This document shows, piece by piece, positions 16,277 through 25,311 of a DNA stretch of 64,000 bases. Under the pieces are notes generated by a model. The model was given only the letters and a program-made list of their open reading frames with translations, did no database searches and was not told the DNA's origin. The stretch lies in NCBI RefSeq assembly GCF_013393905.1, contig NZ_CP040272.1, positions 1,550,001-1,614,000 of the forward strand. Direction: 5' to 3'. The translations under genes and the position numbers were made by a program. Positions within the stretch are counted from its first letter, which is position 1. Every line of letters starts with the position of its first letter. This DNA comes from Nostoc sp. C052. Its GTDB lineage: Bacteria > Cyanobacteriota > Cyanobacteriia > Cyanobacteriales > Nostocaceae.

Positions 16277-17506
16277 TTAAAAATTTGTTTTCGATAGTTT
16301 TTCAATTTGTTCAGTAAAGTATGCTTCTTCATGTTTGAGTTGTTGCGCTAGTTTTAACCCTTTTTGAAAAGCTGTTAGCGCTTGAGGAAACTCTTTGCGT
16401 TCTAAATACAATTGTCCAATTTGGTCATAAGCTTGCATCATTCCGTAAAAGTTGGCGGCTTGCGCCTGTGTCTGTACAAGAATTTGGCTAGCCTGCAAAG
16501 CTTCGTCTGTTTGTCCTTGAGAACGATATAGCGCAATTAATTTCTGCAAAGCTTCACCAGCAGGAACAAACTGCTGTAATTGCCAAGCAGTAGTATAAGC
16601 TTCTTGATAATTTTTAAAAGCTTCTAGCAGCAACTTAGGATCTTTCTTGGCAAGAGACTCATAATCTGAAGCGATCGCTAGTTTTAATTGTGGTATTTTA
16701 GTAAGATTATTATCATTGACGTAAATTTCTGCTAGCTTATTCAGTACATTCAATGACTGCTGCGGTTGGTTTGTCTGCTCGTAAATGTAAGCCAGTCGTT
16801 GCAGATATATTACCTCGTTTGCACGATCGCTAAGGGATGTCGCTAAACTCAACAATTCTTCGTAGATTGGGGCAGCTTTGGGATAATCAAACCAACTCAA
16901 ATGCAGTTCTCCAATTGTCTGGAGAGTTTCTACAAGTGCGATTGGATCTTTTTGCTGTCGCACTACTAACAAAACTTGGTTGTAAGCTTCTATGGCTGGT
17001 TTAGACGATCGCACGTTTTGGTAAGCTTGACCTAGCGATCGCCACAATTCTAAATCTATTGGGGCAGTTTTTTTCTCAGATTGCGTCTGTTTCTGAATTG
17101 CTTGCAATCGTTGCGTAATATATTGTACTTCTTCGCCGTTGTTTTGATTCCAAGCGATCGCCCCGACTCGTGATAATGCTTGTACCTCTGCTAACGAACC
17201 GAAAAAGCGCCGCAAACGCAATTCTCGGTTCCAAATTTCAAAGGCTGCTTCTGGTTCACCTGCTTGCAGTTTCGCCGCCGCTTCTTGATTTAGCGCATCC
17301 AACGCCGGTTCTAACTTTTGTCGTTCTTGGAGAGTTAACGGCTGTTGATCTTTAGGCGATCGTGGTGACAGGGGATCGGGTGTGGTAATCTCTAGAGGAT
17401 TGGGAGGAAATTTGTCCGGTGGTTTGGGCTTCTTACTCTGTGCCAGCGTTAAGGAACTGCTAAAGAGTATAGTGGCAGTAGCGATCGCAATTAAACGCCT
17501 GAGCAT
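16277..17506 (-). CDS. Exported tetratricopeptide-repeat protein
   Basis: The 409-residue protein has an N-terminal signal peptide (MLRRLIAIATATILFSSSLT, cleavage near AQS), a Pro-rich segment (residues 25-55) and TPR-like helical repeats to the end, for example LGQAYQNVRSSKPAIEAYNQVL, LAYIYEQTNQPQQSLNVLNKL and IGQLYLERKEFPQALTAFQKGL. It probably acts as a scaffold in the periplasm or thylakoid lumen. Partner unknown. It precedes the Uma2 gene in the same direction; co-transcription is possible. Confidence 0.8.
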   Translation of the reverse strand: MLRRLIAIATATILFSSSLTLAQSKKPKPPDKFPPNPLEITTPDPLSPRSPKDQQPLTLQERQKLEPALDALNQEAAAKLQAGEPEAAFEIWNRELRLRRFFGSLAEVQALSRVGAIAWNQNNGEEVQYITQRLQAIQKQTQSEKKTAPIDLELWRSLGQAYQNVRSSKPAIEAYNQVLLVVRQQKDPIALVETLQTIGELHLSWFDYPKAAPIYEELLSLATSLSDRANEVIYLQRLAYIYEQTNQPQQSLNVLNKLAEIYVNDNNLTKIPQLKLAIASDYESLAKKDPKLLLEAFKNYQEAYTTAWQLQQFVPAGEALQKLIALYRSQGQTDEALQASQILVQTQAQAANFYGMMQAYDQIGQLYLERKEFPQALTAFQKGLKLAQQLKHEEAYFTEQIEKLSKTNF

Positions 17507-17720
17507 AGGTACTTTACTTTGTCTTGAGTTGGTTGTATAAGCTAATTCTACGATTCATCTAAAGCATCCTGATTTTCTACAATCAAAGCATCCATCTTAT
17601 ATCCAATTTAAAAATTGAGTAGGCAAAGCCCATTAAAGGTATGGCAACCAGGATTTTTGAGTCTAGAAAGTGTCAAAATAATCCTAGATAATTTTTAAGC
17701 AACTAGTCGATCGTTTTGTA

Positions 17721-18311
17721 ATGACTCATTCTACTGATATCGCCACCTTAGCCCGCTGGATGGCAGCTGACTTTAGCAATCAAGAACAAGCTTTTGAAAA
17801 TCCGCCTTTTTATGCTCATATCCGCGTGTGTATCCGTCCCCTTCCCTTAGAATTATTCTCAGGAGTAAGTTTGTTTCTCGAACAAGCTTATGATTTTATG
17901 CTCAATCAACCCTACCGGATGCGGGTAATGAAGTTGATTCCGGCAGAAAACCACATTGCTATTGAACACTACACCGTTAAAGAAGAACAAAAATTTTACG
18001 GTGCATCTCGTGAACCCGAACGCCTCAAAGAATTGTCTGTTGACCAATTGGAAAAAATGTCAGGTTGCAACATGATTGTAGAGTGGACAGGTAAGAGCTT
18101 CAAAGGCAGAGTTGAACCTGGTAAAGCCTGCATAGTTGTACGTGACGGCAAAAATACTTATTTGGATAACGAATTTGAGATTGATGCTAAAGAATTTTTC
18201 AGCCTTGACCGAGGAAGAGATTTAGACACCGATGAACGTCTTTGGGGTTCTATCGCCGGCCCATTTCACTTTGTCCGCTGGGGTAGTTTTGCTGATGAAG
18301 TAAAGGTGTAA
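17721..18311 (+). CDS. cpcT: Phycobiliprotein chromophore lyase CpcT/CpeT
   Basis: The 196-residue protein matches CpcT-type lyases, which attach phycocyanobilin to Cys155 of the phycocyanin/phycoerythrocyanin beta subunit. Recognisable segments are LARWMAADFSNQEQAFENPPFYAHIRVCIRPLP, FLEQAYDF, YRMRVMKLIP and SGCNMIVEWTGKSFKGRVEPGKAC. Size fits the family (about 190-200). It is cytoplasmic, single-gene, and not next to phycobilisome structural genes here. CpcT and CpeT paralogues are hard to tell apart by eye, so the exact bilin target is less certain than the family. Confidence 0.88.
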   Translation: MTHSTDIATLARWMAADFSNQEQAFENPPFYAHIRVCIRPLPLELFSGVSLFLEQAYDFMLNQPYRMRVMKLIPAENHIAIEHYTVKEEQKFYGASREPERLKELSVDQLEKMSGCNMIVEWTGKSFKGRVEPGKACIVVRDGKNTYLDNEFEIDAKEFFSLDRGRDLDTDERLWGSIAGPFHFVRWGSFADEVKV

Positions 18312-18480
18312 CAGGTGAAGAGTGAAAACTTCTAACTCAGCGATCGCCTAAAGACTACCAGAAACATCCAGTTAACCCACTATCTCTACGTTAGAATCCT
18401 ATGCTATCATGGTTAGACTAGCATCCTATGGCTACTAAGACATCTTAGAAAGATTAAAGTAGTTCATGGAATCTTGCTGT

Positions 18481-18551
<71 letters not shown>

Positions 18552-18655
18552 TTAAAGAAATATAAGCACTACAGGGTTTTCAAGCCCTTTTTTATTGGGC
18601 GTTAAAGGCTTGCTTTCAAAGCCTTCAGAGATTTTTGGGGTTATTTTGGCTAGTT

Positions 18656-18770
18656 TGGGTAAAGAACTGGGGTAAAACTGGGGTAAAAATGTAAGGTAGA
18701 GGTTTTTACCCCAATAAGTATTTCTGGGGTAAAACTGGGGTAAAGCGGAAGGGTAAAGGTCTTTACCCCA
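18656..18770. promoter_or_regulatory. Iteron-like TGGGGTAAAA repeats upstream of the integrase
   Basis: CTGGGGTAAAA occurs at 18667 and 18678, and again at 18724 and 18735 (last base changed), with a weaker TTGGGTAAAG at 18656. Steps within a group are 11 bp, one helical turn. Inverted copies (TTTTTACCCCA, CTTTACCCCA) lie at 18703-18713 and 18760-18770. The cluster lies between the tRNA-Cys and the integrase start. Arm-type integrase sites or an autoregulatory operator are the likely readings (inference). Confidence 0.65.
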
Positions 18771-18783
18771 CTTAATTACCCTT

Positions 18784-20022
18784 ATGGAATCTCAAAAATC
18801 TCAAAGTATTGCCCGTCGAGGTTCAGTGCAGATTAAGAACTCTAACGGCAGTCTTCAATTGGTTTTTTCTCATCCTATTATTACGCCCACTGGAGAGCTA
18901 AAAACCAAGCGTTTCTATCTTTCGACAAGGCACGATGATATACCTTTTGGAAGACATCAAGCATCGGCTTTGGCGACAAAAATCCAGAGGGATATTGACT
19001 ATGGAGAGTTTGATGCCAGTTTAGTTAAGTACAAACCAGCAGCGTCATTAAGCACCGTTACCCCAATTACCCCAACTACACCTTCACCTAAACCCCAACC
19101 AGACTTGGGAGAATTATGGGAAAAATACACTGAATTTAAAAAACCACAGGTTAGTCCTTCTACTTATGCAGTTGACTACCGCAAATATCGCAATCACATT
19201 GCTAAGTTACCAACTAAAACTTTAGATGATGCGATCGCAATTCGAGACTATTTACTTGCAAATCTCAGTGCTAATGCCGCCAAACGTACTTTGACAAATA
19301 TAAATGCTTGCTGTGATTGGGCACTTAAAAGTCAGCTAATTGAATCCAATCCCTTTCAAAGTATGGCAAAAGATATTCAAATACCGAAATCAGAATCGGC
19401 AGAATATGAAATAAATCCCTTTACGAAGGAAGAACGGGATAGCATAATTCAAGCGTTCGAGGAGAGTAAGCTCTACAGCTACTATGCTCCTTTAGTAAAA
19501 TTATTATTTTTTACTGGATGCAGACCATCCGAAGCGATCGCTCTACAATGGAAGCATATCAGTGATAAATACATTACCTTTGAGCAAGCAATTACCATCA
19601 GTACTAAAGGGTTAGCTCTGAAAGATGGATTAAAAACCCAAAGCCAAAGACGTTTTCCGATTAATAATCAGCAACGTGAAATTTTAAACTCTATCAAACC
19701 TGAGAACTCTAACCCAGATGATTTTATCTTTAGAAGCAAGAAAGGTGGCATAGTAGACTTTGGAGATTTTCTCAATCATGCCTGGAAAGGTTACAAAAAT
19801 CATCGTGGTACACATATAGATGGAATTGTAACTCAACTTGTAAAACAACGTGTAGTAAGCGAATATCGCAAACCTTACCAATGCAGGCATACTTTTATTA
19901 CTCTTTGTCTGGAAGCTGATATTGATGCAAAGGATGTAGGAAGGTGGGTTGGTAACTCTCCAGAAATTATTTACAAGCATTACGCAGGTAATAAACGTAA
20001 TCTACAGGTGCCAGAACTATAA
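18784..20022 (+). CDS. Tyrosine recombinase/integrase
   Basis: The 412-residue phage-type integrase has an N-terminal beta-rich arm-binding part (1-95), a Pro/Thr linker, a SAM-like core-binding domain (about 110-215) and a catalytic domain. Visible active-site elements are the first Arg in FFTGCRPSEAIAL, the second-Arg box QCRHTFIT, and the nucleophile Tyr in GNSPEIIYKHYAG; the GH box is GN here. The gene follows tRNA-Cys on the same strand, the usual arrangement for an element integrated in the tRNA 3' end. Only small decayed frames follow before the minus-strand TPR-CHAT gene, so the extent of any element is not defined. No second copy of the tRNA 3' end was noticed in the window. Confidence 0.9.
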   Translation: MESQKSQSIARRGSVQIKNSNGSLQLVFSHPIITPTGELKTKRFYLSTRHDDIPFGRHQASALATKIQRDIDYGEFDASLVKYKPAASLSTVTPITPTTPSPKPQPDLGELWEKYTEFKKPQVSPSTYAVDYRKYRNHIAKLPTKTLDDAIAIRDYLLANLSANAAKRTLTNINACCDWALKSQLIESNPFQSMAKDIQIPKSESAEYEINPFTKEERDSIIQAFEESKLYSYYAPLVKLLFFTGCRPSEAIALQWKHISDKYITFEQAITISTKGLALKDGLKTQSQRRFPINNQQREILNSIKPENSNPDDFIFRSKKGGIVDFGDFLNHAWKGYKNHRGTHIDGIVTQLVKQRVVSEYRKPYQCRHTFITLCLEADIDAKDVGRWVGNSPEIIYKHYAGNKRNLQVPEL

Positions 20023-20194
20023 ATTTGTTGAATTAAAATATAGGCGATCGCCTACAAAGCAATTGTGTTAATCAGAAAATACGGTGATTTGATAAAAGTA
20101 GCTTTTGCATCGAATGCTGCTACTTATGATCACCTTGTCCATTAACTCTTAGCATTTGTGTAAATAACACAAAGACGCGATCGCGCTTTATTCG

Positions 20195-20377
20195 GTGTCT
20201 GCCTTTATACTGCCACCCAAATCAACGAAAGCTGCACTTTGCTCAAAAGAGATGTTATTGGCACTAGGGGTTCGTCCCAAGCTGATCATCAGGGCATACA
20301 ACACTAAAGGTGGCAAAGATACCAGAGAAATTCAGGTTCACCCCAGGCTCATTGGTAACAAGTTAAGTAAGTGTTAA
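20195..20377 (+). pseudogene. Small unrecognised frame downstream of integrase
   Basis: GTG-initiated 60-codon frame (MSAFILPPKSTKAALCSKEM...). No family recognised. It ends 22 bp before the ribbon-helix-helix frame at 20400 but in a different frame, and reading on with a +1 shift would join LIGNKLSKC to DTKPISVMLPEDLD, so the two could be pieces of one frameshifted gene. It may equally be chance. 20023-20194 shows nothing. Confidence 0.3.
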
Positions 20378-20402
20378 ATGTGATACAAAACCTATATCTG
20401 TG

Positions 20403-20522
20403 ATGCTCCCAGAAGATTTAGATGCCTACGTGCGAAACAAGCCCAATCGTTCCGAGTGGTTACGGCAGGTTATTGCTGATGCTGTCGCCAAGGAACAAGC
20501 TGAAGCTTCCCAGGAAGATTGA
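20403..20522 (+). CDS. Short ribbon-helix-helix-like protein or remnant
   Basis: The frame reads MLPEDLDAYVRNKPNRSEWLRQ and then VIADAVAKEQAEASQED. The beta-strand followed by NRSEWLRQVIADA is typical of CopG/RHH DNA-binding proteins, which are usually 45-80 residues. Upstream, in frame and without a start codon, the sequence continues as KPISV, so the natural N-terminus seems to be cut off by a frameshift. RHH proteins near integrases are often excision or partner antitoxin factors (inference). Confidence 0.4.
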   Translation: MLPEDLDAYVRNKPNRSEWLRQVIADAVAKEQAEASQED

Positions 20523-20605
20523 TTGGGAATTTTGCCAAGCGATCGCTGGTATATTTGTAATTGAGGTAAAAGTAGCGATTAATGCCAGCTTGTCCACTTT
20601 TACCC

Positions 20606-23600
20606 CTAGTTAACCAATGGATCTGTATTCCCCTGACAAATCCATGCTCCCCAGTAAAAAGGATGTTCTAATGGTGTGTCTTTTTCTTGACAATCAATTT
20701 TACTATTTACTGATAACTCTTTGACCGCTAAAAGTTCCTTTAGCACTTCCAGACCCAAAGCTGATTCTCGCAATTGCTTAACTGTAATTCTACGTATATA
20801 ATTCTGAGCAGAATGTAACGCTTCAGACCGACTCATGCCAGACTGCAAGTGATCAAAAAAACGCTCCATCAGTAAGGCAGTTACTTTGTCAGGAACAGAC
20901 CATAGGCTCATCACTAGAGTTTTTGTACCTGCCACTGCAAAAGCACGCCACAACCCAAATACACCTTCGCCAATTTTAATATCACCTCTGGCAGTATCGC
21001 AGGCAGAAAGAACCGTCAATTCATTCGCCCACAAATCTAAACTGGCAATATCTTGGGCAAAAACAAAGCCTTTACCTGCTGCTTGAGGAAGTCTCCCACC
21101 AGCAAGCCAAGTATTAGCACCTGCTAACGCCAGCCCAGAACGCAACATAGGATTTTCTACCTTGGTTGTTCGCAGACCTTCCATGTTTAGTAGGTTGCGC
21201 CTGTTAGTGACTGGTTGCGCCTGGGAATCGCTTTGGAATAAGCCATGAGTTGCAATTAGCATGATACTAGGACACTCGCTACTTGTCAGGCGGGTTTCTA
21301 GTGCTTCTGCGCCTAAGTATAATTTGGCATCAGGCAGTTTTTTCGCCACACTTTCCCCCAAAAACCTTGTCCCTGGAGCGCGGAACAAGCCTTTTGTGGT
21401 GAGAGTAGTAAGTAATTCTGGTATTTTTGGTGCTAATGCATTGCCAGTTTCTTGATCTGTGGCTGCATCTGCTGTTAAATCAAAATCAGGATCGGCAATG
21501 ATTAATGGTGTCGAAATAAAACCTGTTGGTAGCTGAACTTTGCTACGGAGAATTTCTCGCCCGACACCCAGATAACTGATGGTATACTCATCCATTAATA
21601 GACGTGAGCCTGTGGCATCAATCGGCAATATCTGAAACGGCACTAAGTTTAAATTACCATCGGGTGCAACAATTAGATGGCTGCAATCTTTCACTAAGTC
21701 CCGGATGGGGTCGAACACTGCTTGACTCAGTTGCATCGCATCTGTGGGATTGTATGATTTGATGTGCAGCTTTGGTGCGTCACTACCTTTACCCCAAGCT
21801 AATGTCGGGTGGGTGTAGTCAGATGCTTGTAAGCGAAAGGCTTGAATCAGTTCATCGATAGATGCGCTTGCCCCCAAATCTACCATCTGCACGGCATCTG
21901 ATTGTCCGGCTGTTAAAATAAATGCTAAATACCGAGCTGGATGCCATTGTGTTTCTCCATTGGCCGAAATTGCCTGAAAATCGAATACGTCAAAGCGGAC
22001 AAACTCGACCAAAATAGAATCAGAAGGTAATGCTGCGACAATCGCCTCACGGTCGAAAGTTTGTTGTGATAGCTGAATTTCTGGAACTTGTGCCGCTAAT
22101 TGTTTTTGTAAGTTGTGATGTCTGTTTTGCAGTTGTCTCAAATTATCTTGGTATGTAGCTAAGTCATCTGTTTTGGGAACTGCAAAAGTCAGATGGATAA
22201 TTTGATTGCTCAAATCGCGCAGTTGACGGAATTTTTCTTTCAGTTGCGGGTAGCGGCCATTGTAAAACGCTTCATTTTGAGCCGCCAGCGCTGAGGCGGT
22301 TAAGGCTTTACGTTTGAGAACAAAATCTAAGGCTGCAAGTTTTGCTTTATCTGAGTCAGCAAGATGGTTGCAGACTAGGGAAAGAAATAAGTCAAAGTTA
22401 TTGCGAATTTTCTGGAGGAAGGACAGGCGATCGCTTTCGGAACTAAAAGCGAATATATTACGAATAATCTTGTCATTAATGTTACTGGCTTGGATGCGAT
22501 GAGATAAAGCTTCATCTGGGCGGTTAGTCGCAGCTAACACTGTTGCGAGATTATTTAAGCTAAATGCAACATCAGGATGTTCATCTCCCAACAGGCGTTT
22601 TCTCATTGCCAAAGTTTCTGCATACTTCTGTTGTGCTTCTTCATAGCGCCCCAGCGAAAAGTATAACTCTCCCAGATTATTCAGACTATTAGCGATTTGT
22701 GGGTGTTCTTCTCCTAGTAATGACTTTCTCAGTCTCAATGTTTCTAAGTGGAGTTCTTCTGCTTCTTGATAACGCCCTTGAAAATCATAAATAACCGCTA
22801 AGTTATTCATCGTACTTGCCACTTGTGGGTGTTCGTCACCAAAGGCGCTTTTAACGATAGCTAAGGCTGATAAAAGTAATGATTCTGCTTCTTGATATTT
22901 AAATTGAGCATGATATAATGCTGCTAAATTATTGAGAATAGCTGCTACGAATGGATGTCGTTCTCCTAAAAGATTTTTGGTCATTGCCAAAGATTCTAGA
23001 TGCAGTTCTTCCGATTCAGAATATCGTCCTTGTAACCGATAAATAACTGCTATCTGGTTGAAAGTCAAGGCAATATCAGGATGCTCGTTACCTAAGAGAT
23101 TTTTTTGAATTTCTAGAGCTGACAAATATTTTTGTTCGGCTTGAGAATAATTGCCTTGTTCTTCATAAAGTCCTGCCAGATTGTTTAAAGCACCGGCAAT
23201 TATGGGATGCTCTTTCCCTAATGAGCTTTCTAGTATTGGGAATACTTCTAAATATAGTTTTTCAGCTTCTAAGTATCGCCCTTGGTATGTGTAAATTACT
23301 GCCAGGATTTTTAAGCTATCAACAATATCGAACTCGTCAGAACTGAACAGTTGTTTTCTCAAAGAATAAGCTTCCAGAGCCTTTTGTTCAGCTGATAAAT
23401 AACGCCCTTGAATCAGATAAAGTTCTGCTAAATTATCCAAACTGCTAGCGATATCAGGATGTTCATCACCTAGCAAGCGTTTTCTCATCGCTAAGGCTTC
23501 TAGATATTTTTGCTCTGATTCTAGGTAACGCCCCTGTTCTTGATAAGTTCCCCCCAGATTACTGAAGGTAGATGCTATGTATGGATGTTCTGAACCTAAT

Positions 23601-24352
23601 ATTTCTTTCCATCTGTCTAAAACAGCTAAATGCAGTTGTTCCGCTTCGAGATAACGTCCTTGAACATCGTACAATCTTGCTAAATTATTCAGGCTAATAG
23701 TCATATCAGGATGTAACTCTTCAAACAAGCGTCTTTTCATCGCCAAGGTTTCTAAGTGCATTTTTTCTGCTTCTTTATAGCGTCCAAGGGATGTGTAAAT
23801 CGCTCCTAAATTAGTCAAAGTTTGAGCAATGTCTGGATGTTCATCGCCAAACAGACGTTTTCGCATTCCTAAAACTTCTAAATGCACTTGTTCAGCTTTG
23901 AGATATTTTCCTTGTTCTCGATAAATCTCTGCCAGATTATTTAAATTAGTCGCAATTTGAAAATGTTCTGCTCCAAAAATACTTTTCCAAAGTTCCAGGG
24001 ATTCTAAAAAATATTTTTCGGCTTGTGAGTAATTCCCTTGTGAATGGTAGAGTACTGCCAGATTATTTAAAGATTGTGCAACATCAGGATGTTCTGAACC
24101 TAAGAGACTTTTTCTAATAGTTAACGCTTGTAAATACAAGGGATTGGCTTCTAAATAACATCCTTGTATTCGATATAATTCTGCTAAGTTATTCAAGCTA
24201 TCACAATATTCTGAATGCTCTGTTAGCTGCTGGCTTGACCCTAAGTTGACAGCTTCTTGGGCAATAATTATTGCTTGCTTGAAGTTTCCTTGTCCAGCAA
24301 GTTGCACAACCTGTAAGTTAAGTTGATTTAATTTTTCTAAGAGTTTTTTCAT
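20606..24352 (-). CDS. TPR-CHAT protein (caspase-like protease domain)
   Basis: Protein of 1248 residues. Residues about 40-630 are some 14 kinesin-light-chain-type TPR units of 42 residues (consensus LNNLAELYRxQGRYxEAE...GdEHPdiA). A helical connector (about 640-820) leads to a C-terminal CHAT domain (about 880-1245) with both dyad residues present: IATHGLF (His1036) and LSACDTARGD (Cys1118), then LWRAFAVAGTKTLVMSLWSVPD. CHAT domains are caspase-like cysteine proteases. In some CRISPR and gasdermin systems TPR-CHAT proteins are the executioner, but many Nostocales carry dozens of unlinked ones. The gene starts 82 bp from CRISPR array 1 and runs in the same direction as that array's transcription, which makes a functional link worth testing. 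Confidence 0.92.
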   Translation of the reverse strand: MKKLLEKLNQLNLQVVQLAGQGNFKQAIIIAQEAVNLGSSQQLTEHSEYCDSLNNLAELYRIQGCYLEANPLYLQALTIRKSLLGSEHPDVAQSLNNLAVLYHSQGNYSQAEKYFLESLELWKSIFGAEHFQIATNLNNLAEIYREQGKYLKAEQVHLEVLGMRKRLFGDEHPDIAQTLTNLGAIYTSLGRYKEAEKMHLETLAMKRRLFEELHPDMTISLNNLARLYDVQGRYLEAEQLHLAVLDRWKEILGSEHPYIASTFSNLGGTYQEQGRYLESEQKYLEALAMRKRLLGDEHPDIASSLDNLAELYLIQGRYLSAEQKALEAYSLRKQLFSSDEFDIVDSLKILAVIYTYQGRYLEAEKLYLEVFPILESSLGKEHPIIAGALNNLAGLYEEQGNYSQAEQKYLSALEIQKNLLGNEHPDIALTFNQIAVIYRLQGRYSESEELHLESLAMTKNLLGERHPFVAAILNNLAALYHAQFKYQEAESLLLSALAIVKSAFGDEHPQVASTMNNLAVIYDFQGRYQEAEELHLETLRLRKSLLGEEHPQIANSLNNLGELYFSLGRYEEAQQKYAETLAMRKRLLGDEHPDVAFSLNNLATVLAATNRPDEALSHRIQASNINDKIIRNIFAFSSESDRLSFLQKIRNNFDLFLSLVCNHLADSDKAKLAALDFVLKRKALTASALAAQNEAFYNGRYPQLKEKFRQLRDLSNQIIHLTFAVPKTDDLATYQDNLRQLQNRHHNLQKQLAAQVPEIQLSQQTFDREAIVAALPSDSILVEFVRFDVFDFQAISANGETQWHPARYLAFILTAGQSDAVQMVDLGASASIDELIQAFRLQASDYTHPTLAWGKGSDAPKLHIKSYNPTDAMQLSQAVFDPIRDLVKDCSHLIVAPDGNLNLVPFQILPIDATGSRLLMDEYTISYLGVGREILRSKVQLPTGFISTPLIIADPDFDLTADAATDQETGNALAPKIPELLTTLTTKGLFRAPGTRFLGESVAKKLPDAKLYLGAEALETRLTSSECPSIMLIATHGLFQSDSQAQPVTNRRNLLNMEGLRTTKVENPMLRSGLALAGANTWLAGGRLPQAAGKGFVFAQDIASLDLWANELTVLSACDTARGDIKIGEGVFGLWRAFAVAGTKTLVMSLWSVPDKVTALLMERFFDHLQSGMSRSEALHSAQNYIRRITVKQLRESALGLEVLKELLAVKELSVNSKIDCQEKDTPLEHPFYWGAWICQGNTDPLVN

Positions 24353-24434
24353 CTGCTAGTTCCAGATGCTTGTATATTTTTTAGTTTTGACTTTTCAATC
24401 AATTATTTATTTTACCTAAAATTGTTCATCATCA

Positions 24435-24979
24435 GTTTCCATCCCCGTGAGGGGTAAAGGAATTAAAACAGGAGCAACAGAATGGGGTTAGATCTTCAGT
24501 TTCGGTTTCCATCCCCGTGAGGGGTAAAGGAATTAAAACTAATTAATTACAGACAAAGTTACCTGTCTAACCAAAAGTTTCCATCCCCGTGAGGGGTAAA
24601 GGAATTAAAACTATTACCAAGTGTGTGAAGAAATTAAAGCAGATGACAGTTTCCATCCCCGTGAGGGGTAAAGGAATTAAAACACTTTGGAAATGAGGTG
24701 AACTGCTTCAGCAGTTTCATTTCATGTTTCCATCCCCGTGAGGGGTAAAGGAATTAAAACACTGGGAGGTATAGGAATTTTTCTAGGATTCCTAGGAGTT
24801 TCCATCCCCGTGAGGGGTAAAGGAATTAAAACCAGCTTCCTAAGCTTGGTATCATGGGGGATGATAAGCGTTTCCATCCCCGTGAGGGGTAAAGGAATTA
24901 AAACTACTGTCATGGATACGACTGTCGGTTTTGTTTTTTGTTAAGTTTCCATCCCCGTGAGGGGTAAAGGAATTAAAAC
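24435..24979 (-). CRISPR. CRISPR array 1 (8 repeats, 7 spacers)
   Basis: Eight identical 35-bp repeats start at 24435, 24505, 24577, 24649, 24726, 24798, 24870 and 24945. On the plus strand each begins GTTTCCATCCCCGTGAGGGG and ends GGAATTAAAAC; CCCC-GTGA-GGGG forms the stem. Spacers are 35, 37, 37, 42, 37, 37 and 40 bp. The leader lies on the right, so transcription runs leftward and the repeat ends ATGGAAAC, which resembles the 8-nt 5' handle of type III crRNAs. No repeat degenerates at the leader-distal end. The TPR-CHAT gene lies 82 bp beyond that end in the same direction. Confidence 0.99.
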
Positions 24980-25250
24980 CCTACCCTTTTAGAAGCCTTG
25001 TCCAGAGAGGGTTACAGATACCCATTTTCGCGGGGGGTCTAATTTACCTGTCAATAAGTATAGTTTATTGACAATTAGATACAGGTTAAGGCATCTCAAA
25101 ATCATACCCAGCAAGCTTTTCGCGGGGGTCAACGAAATCATAAGGGTTTCAGGGAACGCTCTACCCCCGCGAAAAACTTACGTATGAAAAGTCAAACTAA
25201 GCACTTTTACTTTTATTTTGAAACCTGATATTAAGTTTTCAAGGTTCTGT
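24980..25250 (-). promoter_or_regulatory. Leader of CRISPR array 1
   Basis: This 271-bp region abuts the last repeat and is an inverted copy of 28477-28747, the leader of array 2; the match is strong over the repeat-proximal 90 bp and the outer 60 bp and patchier between. It carries three copies of the motif TTTTCGCGGGGGTC: 25025-25039, 25117-25130 and, inverted, 25163-25176. Polarity follows from its place beside the array and the type III-like handle. It should hold the array promoter and integration signals (inference). Confidence 0.85.
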
Positions 25251-25311
25251 GGCTATGAGCAGTAGTATAACAAACTACTTCAAGTTTTGAACGCCTAAAC
25301 TATTAACTTTT

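Noticed and set aside
20606..24352. Calling the TPR-CHAT protein the protease arm of a type III-E (Cas7-11) system
   Set aside because: No Cas7-11 gene is present, and the TPRs are of the kinesin-light-chain type common in Nostoc; only the positional link is reported.
24722..24944. Repetitive open frames across CRISPR array 1
   Set aside because: The repeated peptide comes from translating the CRISPR repeats, not from a gene.
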